Source of the DNA: an uncultured Pelagibacteraceae bacterium
GTDB taxonomy: Bacteria; Pseudomonadota; Alphaproteobacteria; Pelagibacterales; AG-422-B15
Assembly: GCA_902584815.1 (NCBI GenBank)
Contig: CACIBF010000010.1
Location: 1-38,866, forward strand
Direction of reading: 5' to 3'
DNA: 38,866 bases
Positions 1 through 7,965 of the stretch are shown here, piece by piece. The position numbers and the translations under genes are program-made. The notes beneath the pieces are model-generated. The model worked only from the letters and a program-made list of their open reading frames with translations. It made no database searches and was not told the DNA's origin. How positions within the stretch are numbered: the first letter of the stretch is position 1; every line of letters begins with the position of its first letter.

Positions 1-84
1 ATAACCAAAAGTATCATCTAAAACTTGTTTAATTGATTTAGAAATTTCAGTAACAGAGTATTCAGGAATATTTTCTTTAACCAT
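1..84 (-). CDS. xseA: Exodeoxyribonuclease VII large subunit, 5' end only
   Basis: Only the first 28 codons are inside the window; the gene runs off the left edge. The start is the ATG read from 84 to 82. The visible N-terminus includes PEYSVTEISKSIKQVLDD followed by TFGY, which matches the start of the OB-fold domain of XseA (typically EFSVSELS...I/LK..VE..FG). XseA with XseB degrades single-stranded DNA to oligonucleotides. It is divergent from purD with 51 bases between them, a neighbourhood often seen in Alphaproteobacteria. The identification rests on a short fragment and on context. Confidence 0.75.
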   Translation of the reverse strand, partial: MVKENIPEYSVTEISKSIKQVLDDTFGY

Positions 85-135
85 TTTTGATAATTTAAAC
101 TATGTTATGATATTATTAAAGTTAAGTTTATTTAT

Positions 136-1407
136 ATGAATATTTTAGTTATTGGAGGTGGCGCACGTGAGCATGCTATTTGCTATGCAGTCCATCAAAG
201 TTCAAAATTATCTAAGCTATATGCAATACCTGGAAACTATGGGATTTCTCAGCTAGCTGAGTGTCATATTGTAGATACAAATGATTTTGACGAATTATTT
301 AGTTTTGCAATAAAAAAGGCTATTGATCTTATCATCGTTGGTCCTGAGGTACCATTAGTAAACGGCATAGTAGATTTCTTTACTTCTCGAAAAATTAAAA
401 TTTTTGGCCCAGATCAGTTTGCCGCTCAACTTGAAGGATCAAAAAGTTTTATGAAAGATCTATGTAACGAACATAGAATACCCACTGCCCAATATGAAAA
501 ATTTCAAAATTCTGATGACGCAATTAAATATTTAGAGACACAGAGTTATCCAATTGTAATTAAAGCTGATGGATTAGCTGCTGGCAAGGGGGTAACAATT
601 GCTGAAGATTTTAAAACTGCTAGCATAGCAGTACAAGATATTTTCAATGCTAAATTTGGTGCAAATATGGATGTAGTTATTGAGGAATTTATGTATGGAG
701 AAGAGGCAAGTTATTTTATTTGCTCAGATGGTAAAAATTTTATTTCACTAATAAGTGCTCAAGATCACAAAAGAATTGGTGAAAATGATACTGGACCTAA
801 TACAGGGGGAATGGGCGCTTATTCGCCAGCGCCAGTATTTACTGAAAAAGTAAAAAAACAAGTGGATGCCGAAATCATAAAGCCAACTCTCAAAGCAATG
901 TTTGATAAAGGTCACCCATTTAAAGGTATTCTTTATGCTGGACTAATGATTGAAAATGAAAAAGCGAAATTAGTTGAATACAATATAAGATTTGGAGATC
1001 CAGAATGCCAAGTTTTAATGATGAGTCTAAAATCAGATCTAATAGATCTAATAATGTATTCAATCAATGGATCAATAAATGACTATGATTGTGATTGGTA
1101 CGATGAAGATTGTGCTACCGTAGTTCTTGCTTCAAAAGGATATCCTGGAGAATTTATAAAAGACACTGAAATTAAAGGACTTGAAAAAATAAAGACTAGT
1201 CAGAGCCTTCAGGTATTCCATGCGGCAACAGTTGAGTCTGATGAAAAAATTTTAGCAAATGGAGGCAGGGTTTTATCAATAACTGCAAAAGATAAATCTT
1301 TGCGGTCTGCTCTGAGTACAATATATAATGAAATTAAAAAGATAGATTGGAATGAATGTTATTATCGAAATGACATAGGTCATAAAGCACTAAAAAATGA
1401 ACACTAG
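136..1407 (+). CDS. purD: Phosphoribosylamine--glycine ligase
   Basis: GAR synthetase joins glycine to 5-phosphoribosylamine with ATP in the second step of de novo purine synthesis in the cytoplasm. At 423 residues it has the normal length. It opens with the N-domain nucleotide-fold motif MNILVIGGGAREHAI. The ATP-grasp part shows IVIKADGLAAGKGVTIA, the signature GENDTGPNTGGMGAYSPAP, and RFGDPECQVL near the metal-binding end. It starts 51 bases from the divergent xseA start. The last 11 bases overlap the next gene, so the two are probably co-transcribed although their functions are unrelated. Confidence 0.97.
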   Translation: MNILVIGGGAREHAICYAVHQSSKLSKLYAIPGNYGISQLAECHIVDTNDFDELFSFAIKKAIDLIIVGPEVPLVNGIVDFFTSRKIKIFGPDQFAAQLEGSKSFMKDLCNEHRIPTAQYEKFQNSDDAIKYLETQSYPIVIKADGLAAGKGVTIAEDFKTASIAVQDIFNAKFGANMDVVIEEFMYGEEASYFICSDGKNFISLISAQDHKRIGENDTGPNTGGMGAYSPAPVFTEKVKKQVDAEIIKPTLKAMFDKGHPFKGILYAGLMIENEKAKLVEYNIRFGDPECQVLMMSLKSDLIDLIMYSINGSINDYDCDWYDEDCATVVLASKGYPGEFIKDTEIKGLEKIKTSQSLQVFHAATVESDEKILANGGRVLSITAKDKSLRSALSTIYNEIKKIDWNECYYRNDIGHKALKNEH

Positions 1408-2461
1408 AGATCAAATATTTTCAGGGACTAAAGAAGTTGATAAAAAGCTATCAATTAATCAATCAAACCTTGAAGAATATCTCAAAAATATTTTTGGTGA
1501 TGAAATTTTCATAAATGAAATAAAGCAATTTAAAGGAGGTCAGTCAAATCCAACATATATGATCGCTACTAATCAAGGAGACTTTGTTTTAAGACGTCAA
1601 CCTCCAGGAAAATTATTAAAATCTGCTCACGCAGTAGATCGTGAATACAGAGTTATAACAGCGCTGAGTCAAACTGATGTTCCTGTGCCTAGAACTTATG
1701 GCTATTGTGATGATGAAGATGTTGTAGGTACTAAATTTTTCTTAATGGACCATGTGAAAGGAAATATATATTGGGAGCTAATATTGCCAAATCTAGATGA
1801 AGTTGCACGAAGAGACATTTATCTGTCTATGAATGATACAATTTCAAAATTACATAACGTCAATTTTGAGAAAATAAATTTAGGCGACTATGGAAAACAC
1901 GAAAACTACATGCAGAGACAAATATATAGATGGACTAAGCAATATAAGGACTCTGAAACTCAAGAAATTGGAGAAATAAACGAACTTATAGATTGGCTTC
2001 CAAAAAATATTCCTTTGGAAGAGGAAACTTCAATAGTTCATGGTGATTTTAGATTAGATAATATGATTTTTGATCCAGAAACACATCAAGTGAAAGCTAT
2101 CCTAGATTGGGAATTGTCAACATTAGGAAATCCAATTGCAGATTTTACATATCATATGATGTCATGGAGATTACCTGCGGCCGCAAAAGGATTAGGCATG
2201 CTTGGAGCAGACTTAAAGTCTCTAAATATTCCATCCGAAGATGAATATTCAGAACTATACTATAAAAAAACTGGCAGAAATAAAATTGAGAATTGGGATT
2301 TCTATATGGCTTATAATATTTTTAGATTAGCTGGTATTGCTCAGGGAATAGTTGGTAGAGTTAGAGATGGAACAGCTTCAAGTTCTGAAGCAAAAAACTA
2401 TGAAGCTTTTGTCCCAATCTTAGGTAAGATAGGTTGGGATATAGTAAGAGGCATTAAATAA
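1397..2461 (+). CDS. ACAD10/11-type (LvaA-like) acyl-CoA phosphotransferase
   Basis: A 354-residue protein with the aminoglycoside-phosphotransferase/choline-kinase fold. It shows GGQSNPTY (about residues 48-54) in the nucleotide loop, the lysine/arginine-rich FVLRRQPPGKLL, the catalytic loop VHGDFRLDN (H215, D217, N222) and the metal-binding ILDWE (D237, E239) followed by STLGNP. The RQPPGK and TLGNP features are typical of the N-terminal kinase half of animal ACAD10/11 and of bacterial LvaA. Those enzymes phosphorylate the 4-hydroxyl of 4-hydroxyacyl-CoAs. An ACAD11-type dehydrogenase lies 1.4 kb away on the other strand, which supports that role by inference. The gene overlaps purD by 11 bases and ends 3 bases before the aminotransferase. 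Confidence 0.85.
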   Translation: MNTRDQIFSGTKEVDKKLSINQSNLEEYLKNIFGDEIFINEIKQFKGGQSNPTYMIATNQGDFVLRRQPPGKLLKSAHAVDREYRVITALSQTDVPVPRTYGYCDDEDVVGTKFFLMDHVKGNIYWELILPNLDEVARRDIYLSMNDTISKLHNVNFEKINLGDYGKHENYMQRQIYRWTKQYKDSETQEIGEINELIDWLPKNIPLEEETSIVHGDFRLDNMIFDPETHQVKAILDWELSTLGNPIADFTYHMMSWRLPAAAKGLGMLGADLKSLNIPSEDEYSELYYKKTGRNKIENWDFYMAYNIFRLAGIAQGIVGRVRDGTASSSEAKNYEAFVPILGKIGWDIVRGIK

Positions 2462-2464
2462 TTA

Positions 2465-3706
2465 ATGACAAATACTCTTGATATAGATTTTGTTAGGAAA
2501 CAATTTCCTGCTTTTCAAAATCCAAAAACAGCAAATTTTGCATTCTTTGAAAATGCAGGAGGAACCTACGTTCCTAAACAATTAATTGAAAAATTGAATG
2601 ACTTTATGATTACTAAAAAAGTTCAGCCTTATGGTGATTTTGGTCCTTCAATAGAAGCTGGTGAAGAGATGGACCAAAGCCTAGCAAAGATTGCTGAGTT
2701 ATTAAATGTTTCTAAAGATGAATTTATTATCGGTCCCTCGACAACAATGAATATGTTTTTATTATCAAATGCAATCCAGAATTGGCTAAATGAGGGAGAT
2801 GAAATTATTGTCACTAATCAAGATCATGAAGCAAATATTGGTGCGTGGAGAAAGCTTGCTGAAAGAGGAGTCATTATTAAAGAATGGAAATTTAACACAG
2901 AAACCGCTGAACTCGAAATTGAAGAATTGAAGAAAATAATAAGCAATAAAACAAAATTTATATGTGTTTGCCATACTTCTAATATTGTAGCTTCAATTAA
3001 TAATCTACATGAAATAACTAAAATTGCTCATGAGAGAAATATAAAAGTAGTTGGTGATGGAGTTGCCTATATGGCTCATGACCTTGCAGACTTAAAAAAT
3101 ATTGATGTCGATTTTTATAGCTTTAGTTTGTACAAAACTTATGGTCCTCATCTTGCTCTTCTGTATGGAAAAAAAGAATTACTTCAAAAAACAAAAAATT
3201 TAAATCATGAATTTTTGTCTGCAGAAGTTCCTTACACTCTCAATCCTGGAGGTCCAAATCATGAAGAACTAGCATGCCTTTCAGGACTGACAGATTACTA
3301 TGAAGATTTATACAATCATCATTTCAATGAAAATGGCATTAGTCTTCATGAAAAAGGAAAAAAGATCTTTCAACTTATCCATGGTCATGAGGAGAAATTA
3401 ATAAAGGTTTTACTTGAATTTCTTAAAAGTAAAAAGAATGTAAGAATTATTGGAAGTCAATCTCATTCAAGAGATATAAGGATGCCTACTTTATCTTTTA
3501 CTGTTAATGGAATTAGCTCAAAAGATATTGCTTTAGGTGCTGGTAAAAATGATATCGGTATTCGTAATGGAGAGTTTTATGCTTGGCGCTGTCTTCATGG
3601 ACTAGGCATTGAGCCAAACGATGGTGTCGTCAGGGTTTCAATGGTACATTACAATAATTTAGAAGAAGTAAATCGACTTATCTCTTATCTAGACACCGTT
3701 ATTTAG
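2465..3706 (+). CDS. Class V aminotransferase, cysteine desulfurase-like
   Basis: A 413-residue fold-type I PLP enzyme. The PLP lysine is probably K224 in SFSLYKTYGPH, and H121 in TNQDHEAN is the usual ring-stacking histidine. Near the C-terminus, GVVRVSMVHYNNLEEV matches the cysteine-desulfurase-like subfamily known as TIGR01976. The loop that carries the catalytic cysteine in true SufS/CsdA (R-x-G-x-x-C) reads RNGEFYAWRC here, so the aligned position is Y372 and the nearest cysteine, C376, is displaced. No SufE or scaffold gene is adjacent. It may therefore not be a sulfur-mobilising enzyme, and its substrate cannot be told from sequence. It starts 3 bases after the phosphotransferase stop. 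Its tail overlaps the converging small gene by 8 bases. Confidence 0.85.
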   Translation: MTNTLDIDFVRKQFPAFQNPKTANFAFFENAGGTYVPKQLIEKLNDFMITKKVQPYGDFGPSIEAGEEMDQSLAKIAELLNVSKDEFIIGPSTTMNMFLLSNAIQNWLNEGDEIIVTNQDHEANIGAWRKLAERGVIIKEWKFNTETAELEIEELKKIISNKTKFICVCHTSNIVASINNLHEITKIAHERNIKVVGDGVAYMAHDLADLKNIDVDFYSFSLYKTYGPHLALLYGKKELLQKTKNLNHEFLSAEVPYTLNPGGPNHEELACLSGLTDYYEDLYNHHFNENGISLHEKGKKIFQLIHGHEEKLIKVLLEFLKSKKNVRIIGSQSHSRDIRMPTLSFTVNGISSKDIALGAGKNDIGIRNGEFYAWRCLHGLGIEPNDGVVRVSMVHYNNLEEVNRLISYLDTVI

Positions 3707-3887
3707 ATTTTAACTTTTTTAATCTTTCTTGTTTTTGTCTGATTGACTCACTCATTGATAGATCTTCAAGATGATGATACTCATCCCAATAAGAATCAAA
3801 AGTATTGTTCTTTACAAACCGGCTATACTTATCCTTAATTGATATTTCCTTTTTTTTAGACAAATTAAAGGTACTTTTTAAGCTCAT
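3699..3887 (-). CDS. Small charged protein of unknown function
   Basis: A 62-residue reading frame starting at the ATG at 3887, inside the last 23 bases of the acyl-CoA dehydrogenase gene. The product is rich in Lys, Glu and Ser. It has an aromatic/acidic patch, [14 protein letters not shown], followed by a probable helix, [12 protein letters not shown]. No cysteine, signal peptide or membrane segment is seen. It does not resemble the DUF6285/LvaB partner of LvaA-type kinases. The frame is open further upstream, to 3956, but that part lies within the dehydrogenase. It converges with the aminotransferase (8-base overlap). Its placement at the end of an operon and its sensible composition favour a real gene, but this is not proven. 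Confidence 0.5.
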   Translation of the reverse strand: MSLKSTFNLSKKKEISIKDKYSRFVKNNTFDSYWDEYHHLEDLSMSESIRQKQERLKKLKSK

Positions 3888-5070
3888 TTCTAGCAATTGA
3901 CAATCGATGCACTTCATCAGGACCGTCAGCAAGTCTAAGTGTTCGCATGCCGGCATATGCCTGAGCTAATCTTGGATCAGTTGTAACACCTGCTCCACCA
4001 TATGCTTGTATTGCATCGTCAATTATTTTTAATGCCATATTAGGAGCTGCGACCTTGATCATTGCTATTTCATTTTTAGCAATCTTGTTTCCTACTTTGT
4101 CCATCATCGAGGCAGCTTTCAAAGTAAGTAATCTTGTCATTTCAATATTGATTCTCGCATCTGCAATTCTTTCTTGCCAAACCGAGTGTCTTACAACTTC
4201 TTTTCCAAAAGCTTTTCTAGACATTAGTCTTTTACACATTGCTTCAAGTGCAACTTCAGCTAATCCAATTGTTCTCATGCAATGGTGAATTCTACCTGGT
4301 CCGAGTCTTCCTTGCGCAATTTCAAATCCTCTACCCTCACCAAGTAGCATATTTTCTGGAGGTACCTTTACATCATTAAATTCTATTTCAGCATGACCGT
4401 GGGGTGCATCATCAAATCCAAATACTGGTAGATGTCTTTTTATTTTTATACCTGGAGAATCTTTATCAACAAGGATCATTGATTGTTGCTTATGCTTATC
4501 AGGATTGTCAGGGTCAGTTTTACCCATAAAAATATAAAATGCGCATCTTGGGTCCATTGCACCAGAAGTCCACCATTTTGTGCCATTTAAAACGTATTGA
4601 TTTCCATCTTTTTTAATTTCACTTGTAATATTTGTTGCATCTGAAGATGCTACTGCTGGCTCTGTCATCGCAAAAGCTGATCTTGTCTTACCTTCAAGCA
4701 AGGGCTCTAAATATTTCTTTTTTTGTTCATCAGTTCCGTATCTAACTAATACTTCCATATTACCAGTATCAGGCGCTGAACAATTAAATACTTCTGCTGA
4801 CCACATTGCTCTTCCCATAATTTCACACATTGGGGCATATTCAGCATTAGTAAGTCCATGGCCTAAGTCGCTCTCAGGAAGAAAAAGATTCCAAAGGTCC
4901 TCCTTCTTAGCTTCTTCTTTAAGGTCTTCAATTATAGGTACAACTTGCCAACGGTTATCTCCAAAATCTTCAATTTGTTGATGATATGTACTATTGTTAG
5001 GATAAACATGCTTATCCATAAATTTTTCAAGACGCTCTGTTGTCACTTTAGCTTTTTCTGAAATCGTCAT
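3865..5070 (-). CDS. ACAD10/11-type acyl-CoA dehydrogenase (LvaC-like)
   Basis: A 401-residue FAD flavoprotein. The N-terminal helical domain contains [13 protein letters not shown], close to the equivalent stretch of animal ACAD11. The FAD/substrate region has [14 protein letters not shown], the middle has [21 protein letters not shown], and the C-terminal part has [19 protein letters not shown] and [12 protein letters not shown]. The residue aligned with the usual catalytic Glu of the YEGT motif is Asp (D382 in DGPDE), as in ACAD10/11 rather than ordinary fatty-acyl-CoA dehydrogenases. By family knowledge such enzymes eliminate phosphate from 4-phosphoacyl-CoA after an LvaA-type kinase has acted. 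That role is inferred here from the nearby kinase. The start lies immediately next to the tadA stop. Confidence 0.9.
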   Translation of the reverse strand: MTISEKAKVTTERLEKFMDKHVYPNNSTYHQQIEDFGDNRWQVVPIIEDLKEEAKKEDLWNLFLPESDLGHGLTNAEYAPMCEIMGRAMWSAEVFNCSAPDTGNMEVLVRYGTDEQKKKYLEPLLEGKTRSAFAMTEPAVASSDATNITSEIKKDGNQYVLNGTKWWTSGAMDPRCAFYIFMGKTDPDNPDKHKQQSMILVDKDSPGIKIKRHLPVFGFDDAPHGHAEIEFNDVKVPPENMLLGEGRGFEIAQGRLGPGRIHHCMRTIGLAEVALEAMCKRLMSRKAFGKEVVRHSVWQERIADARINIEMTRLLTLKAASMMDKVGNKIAKNEIAMIKVAAPNMALKIIDDAIQAYGGAGVTTDPRLAQAYAGMRTLRLADGPDEVHRLSIARNELKKYL

Positions 5071-5520
5071 TTACCTATATTCCTTAAAAAAATCGTTTAT
5101 CATTTTTTCACAATCAGATTTTGAAATGTTGTCGTATATTTCAGGCACATGATTGCAATTCTTTGACTGAAAAAAATTAATGGTACCATTTATAGCACCA
5201 AATTTCAAATCGTCAGCACCAAAATATATTTTTTTTATTTTTGATCGAGATATTGCAGCTGCGCACATGATGCATGGCTCTAGGGTAACATAAAGACTAC
5301 AATCAATAAGTCGATCACTATTTATTTTCTGACATGCTTCTCGAATAGCATTAATTTCTGCGTGACCAAGTGGGTCAAATTCATTCACAACCGTATTATG
5401 AGCTTGGGCTAGTACTTCTCCATCCTTATTAAGGATAACACACCCAACTGGTATTTCTCCACATTTCTTTCCCTTCAATGCCAGTTCTATTGCTAAATTC
5501 ATCGGAGAATTTTTGGCCAT
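5071..5520 (-). CDS. tadA: tRNA-specific adenosine deaminase
   Basis: TadA converts adenosine 34 of tRNA-Arg(ACG) to inosine. The 149-residue protein has the zinc deaminase signature HAE (H53, E55) and PCIMC (C83, C86), with the TadA-type motif GHAEINAIR. It is divergent from a pseudouridine synthase gene, with 51 bases between the two starts. The arrangement tadA / RsuA-type synthase / rsmD is common in Alphaproteobacteria. The stop codon directly abuts the start of the acyl-CoA dehydrogenase. Confidence 0.95.
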   Translation of the reverse strand: MAKNSPMNLAIELALKGKKCGEIPVGCVILNKDGEVLAQAHNTVVNEFDPLGHAEINAIREACQKINSDRLIDCSLYVTLEPCIMCAAAISRSKIKKIYFGADDLKFGAINGTINFFQSKNCNHVPEIYDNISKSDCEKMINDFFKEYR

Positions 5521-5571
5521 GTATTTAATTTAAACTTTCTTTCTGAAATAATATATAGATATAAAAATTAT

Positions 5572-6279
5572 ATGAAAAATAAAAATAATTCAGAACGTAT
5601 AAGTAAGGTGATTGCTAGGTCATCTCAGTACTCACGCAGGCAAGTTGAACAGCTTATAATTGAAGGGAGAATAAGGATTGATGGAAAAATAATTGACCGT
5701 CCTAATATTAATGTTAATGCATCAAATAAAATTTTATTAGATAAAAAACTAATCAATTATAAAACTCATGATGAAATATTTATATTTAATAAGCCTCGTG
5801 GATGTCTAGTTACTCATTCAGACCCTGAAGGCAGAAAAACAATTTTTGATCTAATTCCTAAAAAATTTGAGAAATATATTTCTATTGGAAGATTAGATTA
5901 TAATTCTGAGGGATTGTTACTAATAACAAATAATGGGGATATTAAAAGATACTTTGAGCTTCCAAAAAATAATTTCGAAAGATCTTATAAAGTTAAAGTT
6001 CAGGGAAAAGTAGATGAAAGAATAATAAAAAGTCTAAAAAAAGGACTATTCATCAATAAGATTAAGTATAAACCAATTTTAGCATTAATTGATAGTAGTA
6101 CTCCCACTTATACTTGGATTACAATGATTCTAAGAGAAGGAAAAAATCGTGAAATAAGAAATATATTTGAGTCATTTAATATGACGGTTACTCGATTGAT
6201 ACGAATTTCTTATGGTCCATATAAACTTGGGAAGATTCAAAAAGGTAAGATCGTTAAAGCTAAGATAATTAAAAAGTAG
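5572..6279 (+). CDS. rRNA pseudouridine synthase, RsuA/RluB family
   Basis: A 235-residue protein with an N-terminal S4 RNA-binding domain (residues about 8-60, including SRRQVEQLIIEGRIRIDG) and a RsuA/RluB/RluE/RluF catalytic domain. The catalytic motif is GRLDYNSEGLLL, with D109 as the nucleophile. Further family motifs are FNKPRGCLVT and REGKNREIRNIFE. The likely substrate is 23S rRNA (RluB-type), but the exact site cannot be told from sequence alone. It is followed one base later by rsmD, so the two rRNA-modifying enzymes form an operon. Confidence 0.92.
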   Translation: MKNKNNSERISKVIARSSQYSRRQVEQLIIEGRIRIDGKIIDRPNINVNASNKILLDKKLINYKTHDEIFIFNKPRGCLVTHSDPEGRKTIFDLIPKKFEKYISIGRLDYNSEGLLLITNNGDIKRYFELPKNNFERSYKVKVQGKVDERIIKSLKKGLFINKIKYKPILALIDSSTPTYTWITMILREGKNREIRNIFESFNMTVTRLIRISYGPYKLGKIQKGKIVKAKIIKK

Positions 6280-6280
6280 A

Positions 6281-6850
6281 ATGAGAATAATCAGTGGAAA
6301 TAAAAAAGGTCATAAATTAATAACAAAGAAAAACCAATTTGCTCGACCGATTTCTGACAAAAATCGTGAAACTATTTTTAATCTCTTGGCGCACGGAAAT
6401 GGTATCATTGAGACAGGTTTTTTGCTTCATCAATGTACAATTCTAGACGTCTTCGCTGGAACTGGATCTTTTTCCTTTGAAGCATTATCTAGGGGTGCCA
6501 AAAAATCTGTGATGCTTGAAAAAGACTCTATGATGATAGATCTTATTTATGAAAACATAAAAAAATTAGACTTTATTGATATAACTGAAGTTCATCACAT
6601 CGATGCTCTAAGGATTCAATCAATTGATTTTCAAGATAAGTTTGACCTTGTTTATATTGATCCTCCTTATGAAAAAGGGCTCGATATTAAATTTATGGAT
6701 AGAATAGGTATGATTGATTGCTTCTCAATTAATTGTATTTTTATTATCGAGCAAAGCATTGAGGGCAAGGTCTTAGAAAATAATAAACTCGAATTGATAA
6801 GAACCAAAGATCTTGGAAATTCTAGATTTTCATTTTTTAAAATAAAGTAA
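6281..6850 (+). CDS. rsmD: 16S rRNA (guanine(966)-N2)-methyltransferase
   Basis: RsmD methylates G966 of 16S rRNA using S-adenosylmethionine. The 189-residue protein begins with MRIISGNKKGHKL and has RPISDKNRETIFNLL, both characteristic of the family. The SAM-binding motif I is LDVFAGTGSFSFEALSRGA, and the catalytic motif is YIDPPYE. It lies in an operon with the preceding pseudouridine synthase and converges with pgi, leaving only 3 bases between the stops. Confidence 0.93.
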   Translation: MRIISGNKKGHKLITKKNQFARPISDKNRETIFNLLAHGNGIIETGFLLHQCTILDVFAGTGSFSFEALSRGAKKSVMLEKDSMMIDLIYENIKKLDFIDITEVHHIDALRIQSIDFQDKFDLVYIDPPYEKGLDIKFMDRIGMIDCFSINCIFIIEQSIEGKVLENNKLELIRTKDLGNSRFSFFKIK

Positions 6851-6872
6851 TATCTACTTTAAATATTTTTTT
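6844..6872 (+). terminator. Weak AT-rich hairpin at rsmD/pgi junction
   Basis: AAAGTA (6844-6849) and TACTTT (6855-6860) can pair across a 5-base loop. A T-run at 6865-6872 follows on the plus strand. The stem has only one G-C pair, so this is at best a weak intrinsic terminator for the rsmD operon. It overlaps the rsmD stop and the 3' end of pgi. Confidence 0.25.
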
Positions 6873-7957
6873 TGTTTCTCAACAGCATCTTGCCCAAAAG
6901 GATCAACTCCACCCAAATGAGCCAATAATAAAGTTTCTAAGATTGAACTAATGAAGAAATATCCTAATTGATAACCAATTGATTGTTCGTTATCTACAAA
7001 GTAATCAGAAATTCTCACGATTGGAAGACTCTCATTTTCAAGAGTCTTTAGCATTGCTTGTTTATGATTTGCTAACGTTAGATCAATAAAATTATTACTC
7101 TCCTGATAATTTGCACTATAAAATTCATAAAATTTATCATTTGGACCATCTAAGTATAATTGTAAAACACTATGTTGATCCTGGGTCATTTGTGAGATTA
7201 CTGGCAGATAACCAAATCCATTTTTACCCAAACTCTCAGCATATAATTGTTTCATCCAATTTCCAATTTCATAAAGTTCATCACCGTACAAGAGAATAAT
7301 ATCAATTTTTTTTCCACTTAGTATCAAATTATGTTTTTTAAAAGCTATATCAACAGGTGACATATCATCACTGACTGAGTCTTTATTAAGAAAATCAGAT
7401 ATAGCAGATTCAAATCCTTTAAACATATCTAAATAGTTGTTAAAAAATAATGAAATAGGAATCATACTGGTGTGAGTAAAAATTGAAAATCTACCTCCAA
7501 TATTTGGATTATGCTCTATACAATGAAACCCAGAGTGAGTAGCAAACCTATAGAGCGGTGCATCATTATTTTCAGTAATGGCTAAAAAATTTTTTGTTTT
7601 ATCTAATTCATCACCAAAAAATTCAGAAATGTAATCATATAGTGTCAATACCTCTGATGTACTTCCTGACTTTGAAATAAAAATAAAACCAGTATCAATA
7701 TGATTAATTGAGTTTAATACTTTATCAACTTTTTTAGCATTTAGATGATCAAAATAATAGATATTTTTTTGACTTAAAATATGAGAAACAGCTTTCGATC
7801 CCTGAGATGATCCTCCAATACCAACGATAATATAATTCTCAAAATCAAAATTAAGCTTATCTTTTTCCATAATATGCTCATTTAAAAGATTTTGATAATC
7901 TAAGAAAGGATATTTATTGGACAAAATATTTTTCTTGATTGCTTCATATGCCGACAT
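6854..7957 (-). CDS. pgi: Short glucose-6-phosphate isomerase
   Basis: Interconverts glucose 6-phosphate and fructose 6-phosphate. At 367 residues it is much shorter than the roughly 550-residue E. coli enzyme, but the SIS-domain core is complete. It has VGIGGSSQGSKAV, the sugar-phosphate loop SKSGSTSEVLT, NIGGRFSIFT, and probable catalytic residues E241 (AESLGKNG), H262 (TQDQHSVLQ) and K363 in FGQDAVEKQKK, equivalent to the usual FDQxGVExxK signature. The short size resembles forms found in small genomes. It follows the SbmA-like gene after 8 bases, at the end of the long minus-strand operon. Confidence 0.88.
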   Translation of the reverse strand: MSAYEAIKKNILSNKYPFLDYQNLLNEHIMEKDKLNFDFENYIIVGIGGSSQGSKAVSHILSQKNIYYFDHLNAKKVDKVLNSINHIDTGFIFISKSGSTSEVLTLYDYISEFFGDELDKTKNFLAITENNDAPLYRFATHSGFHCIEHNPNIGGRFSIFTHTSMIPISLFFNNYLDMFKGFESAISDFLNKDSVSDDMSPVDIAFKKHNLILSGKKIDIILLYGDELYEIGNWMKQLYAESLGKNGFGYLPVISQMTQDQHSVLQLYLDGPNDKFYEFYSANYQESNNFIDLTLANHKQAMLKTLENESLPIVRISDYFVDNEQSIGYQLGYFFISSILETLLLAHLGGVDPFGQDAVEKQKKYLK

Positions 7958-7965
7958 GAAACTAA

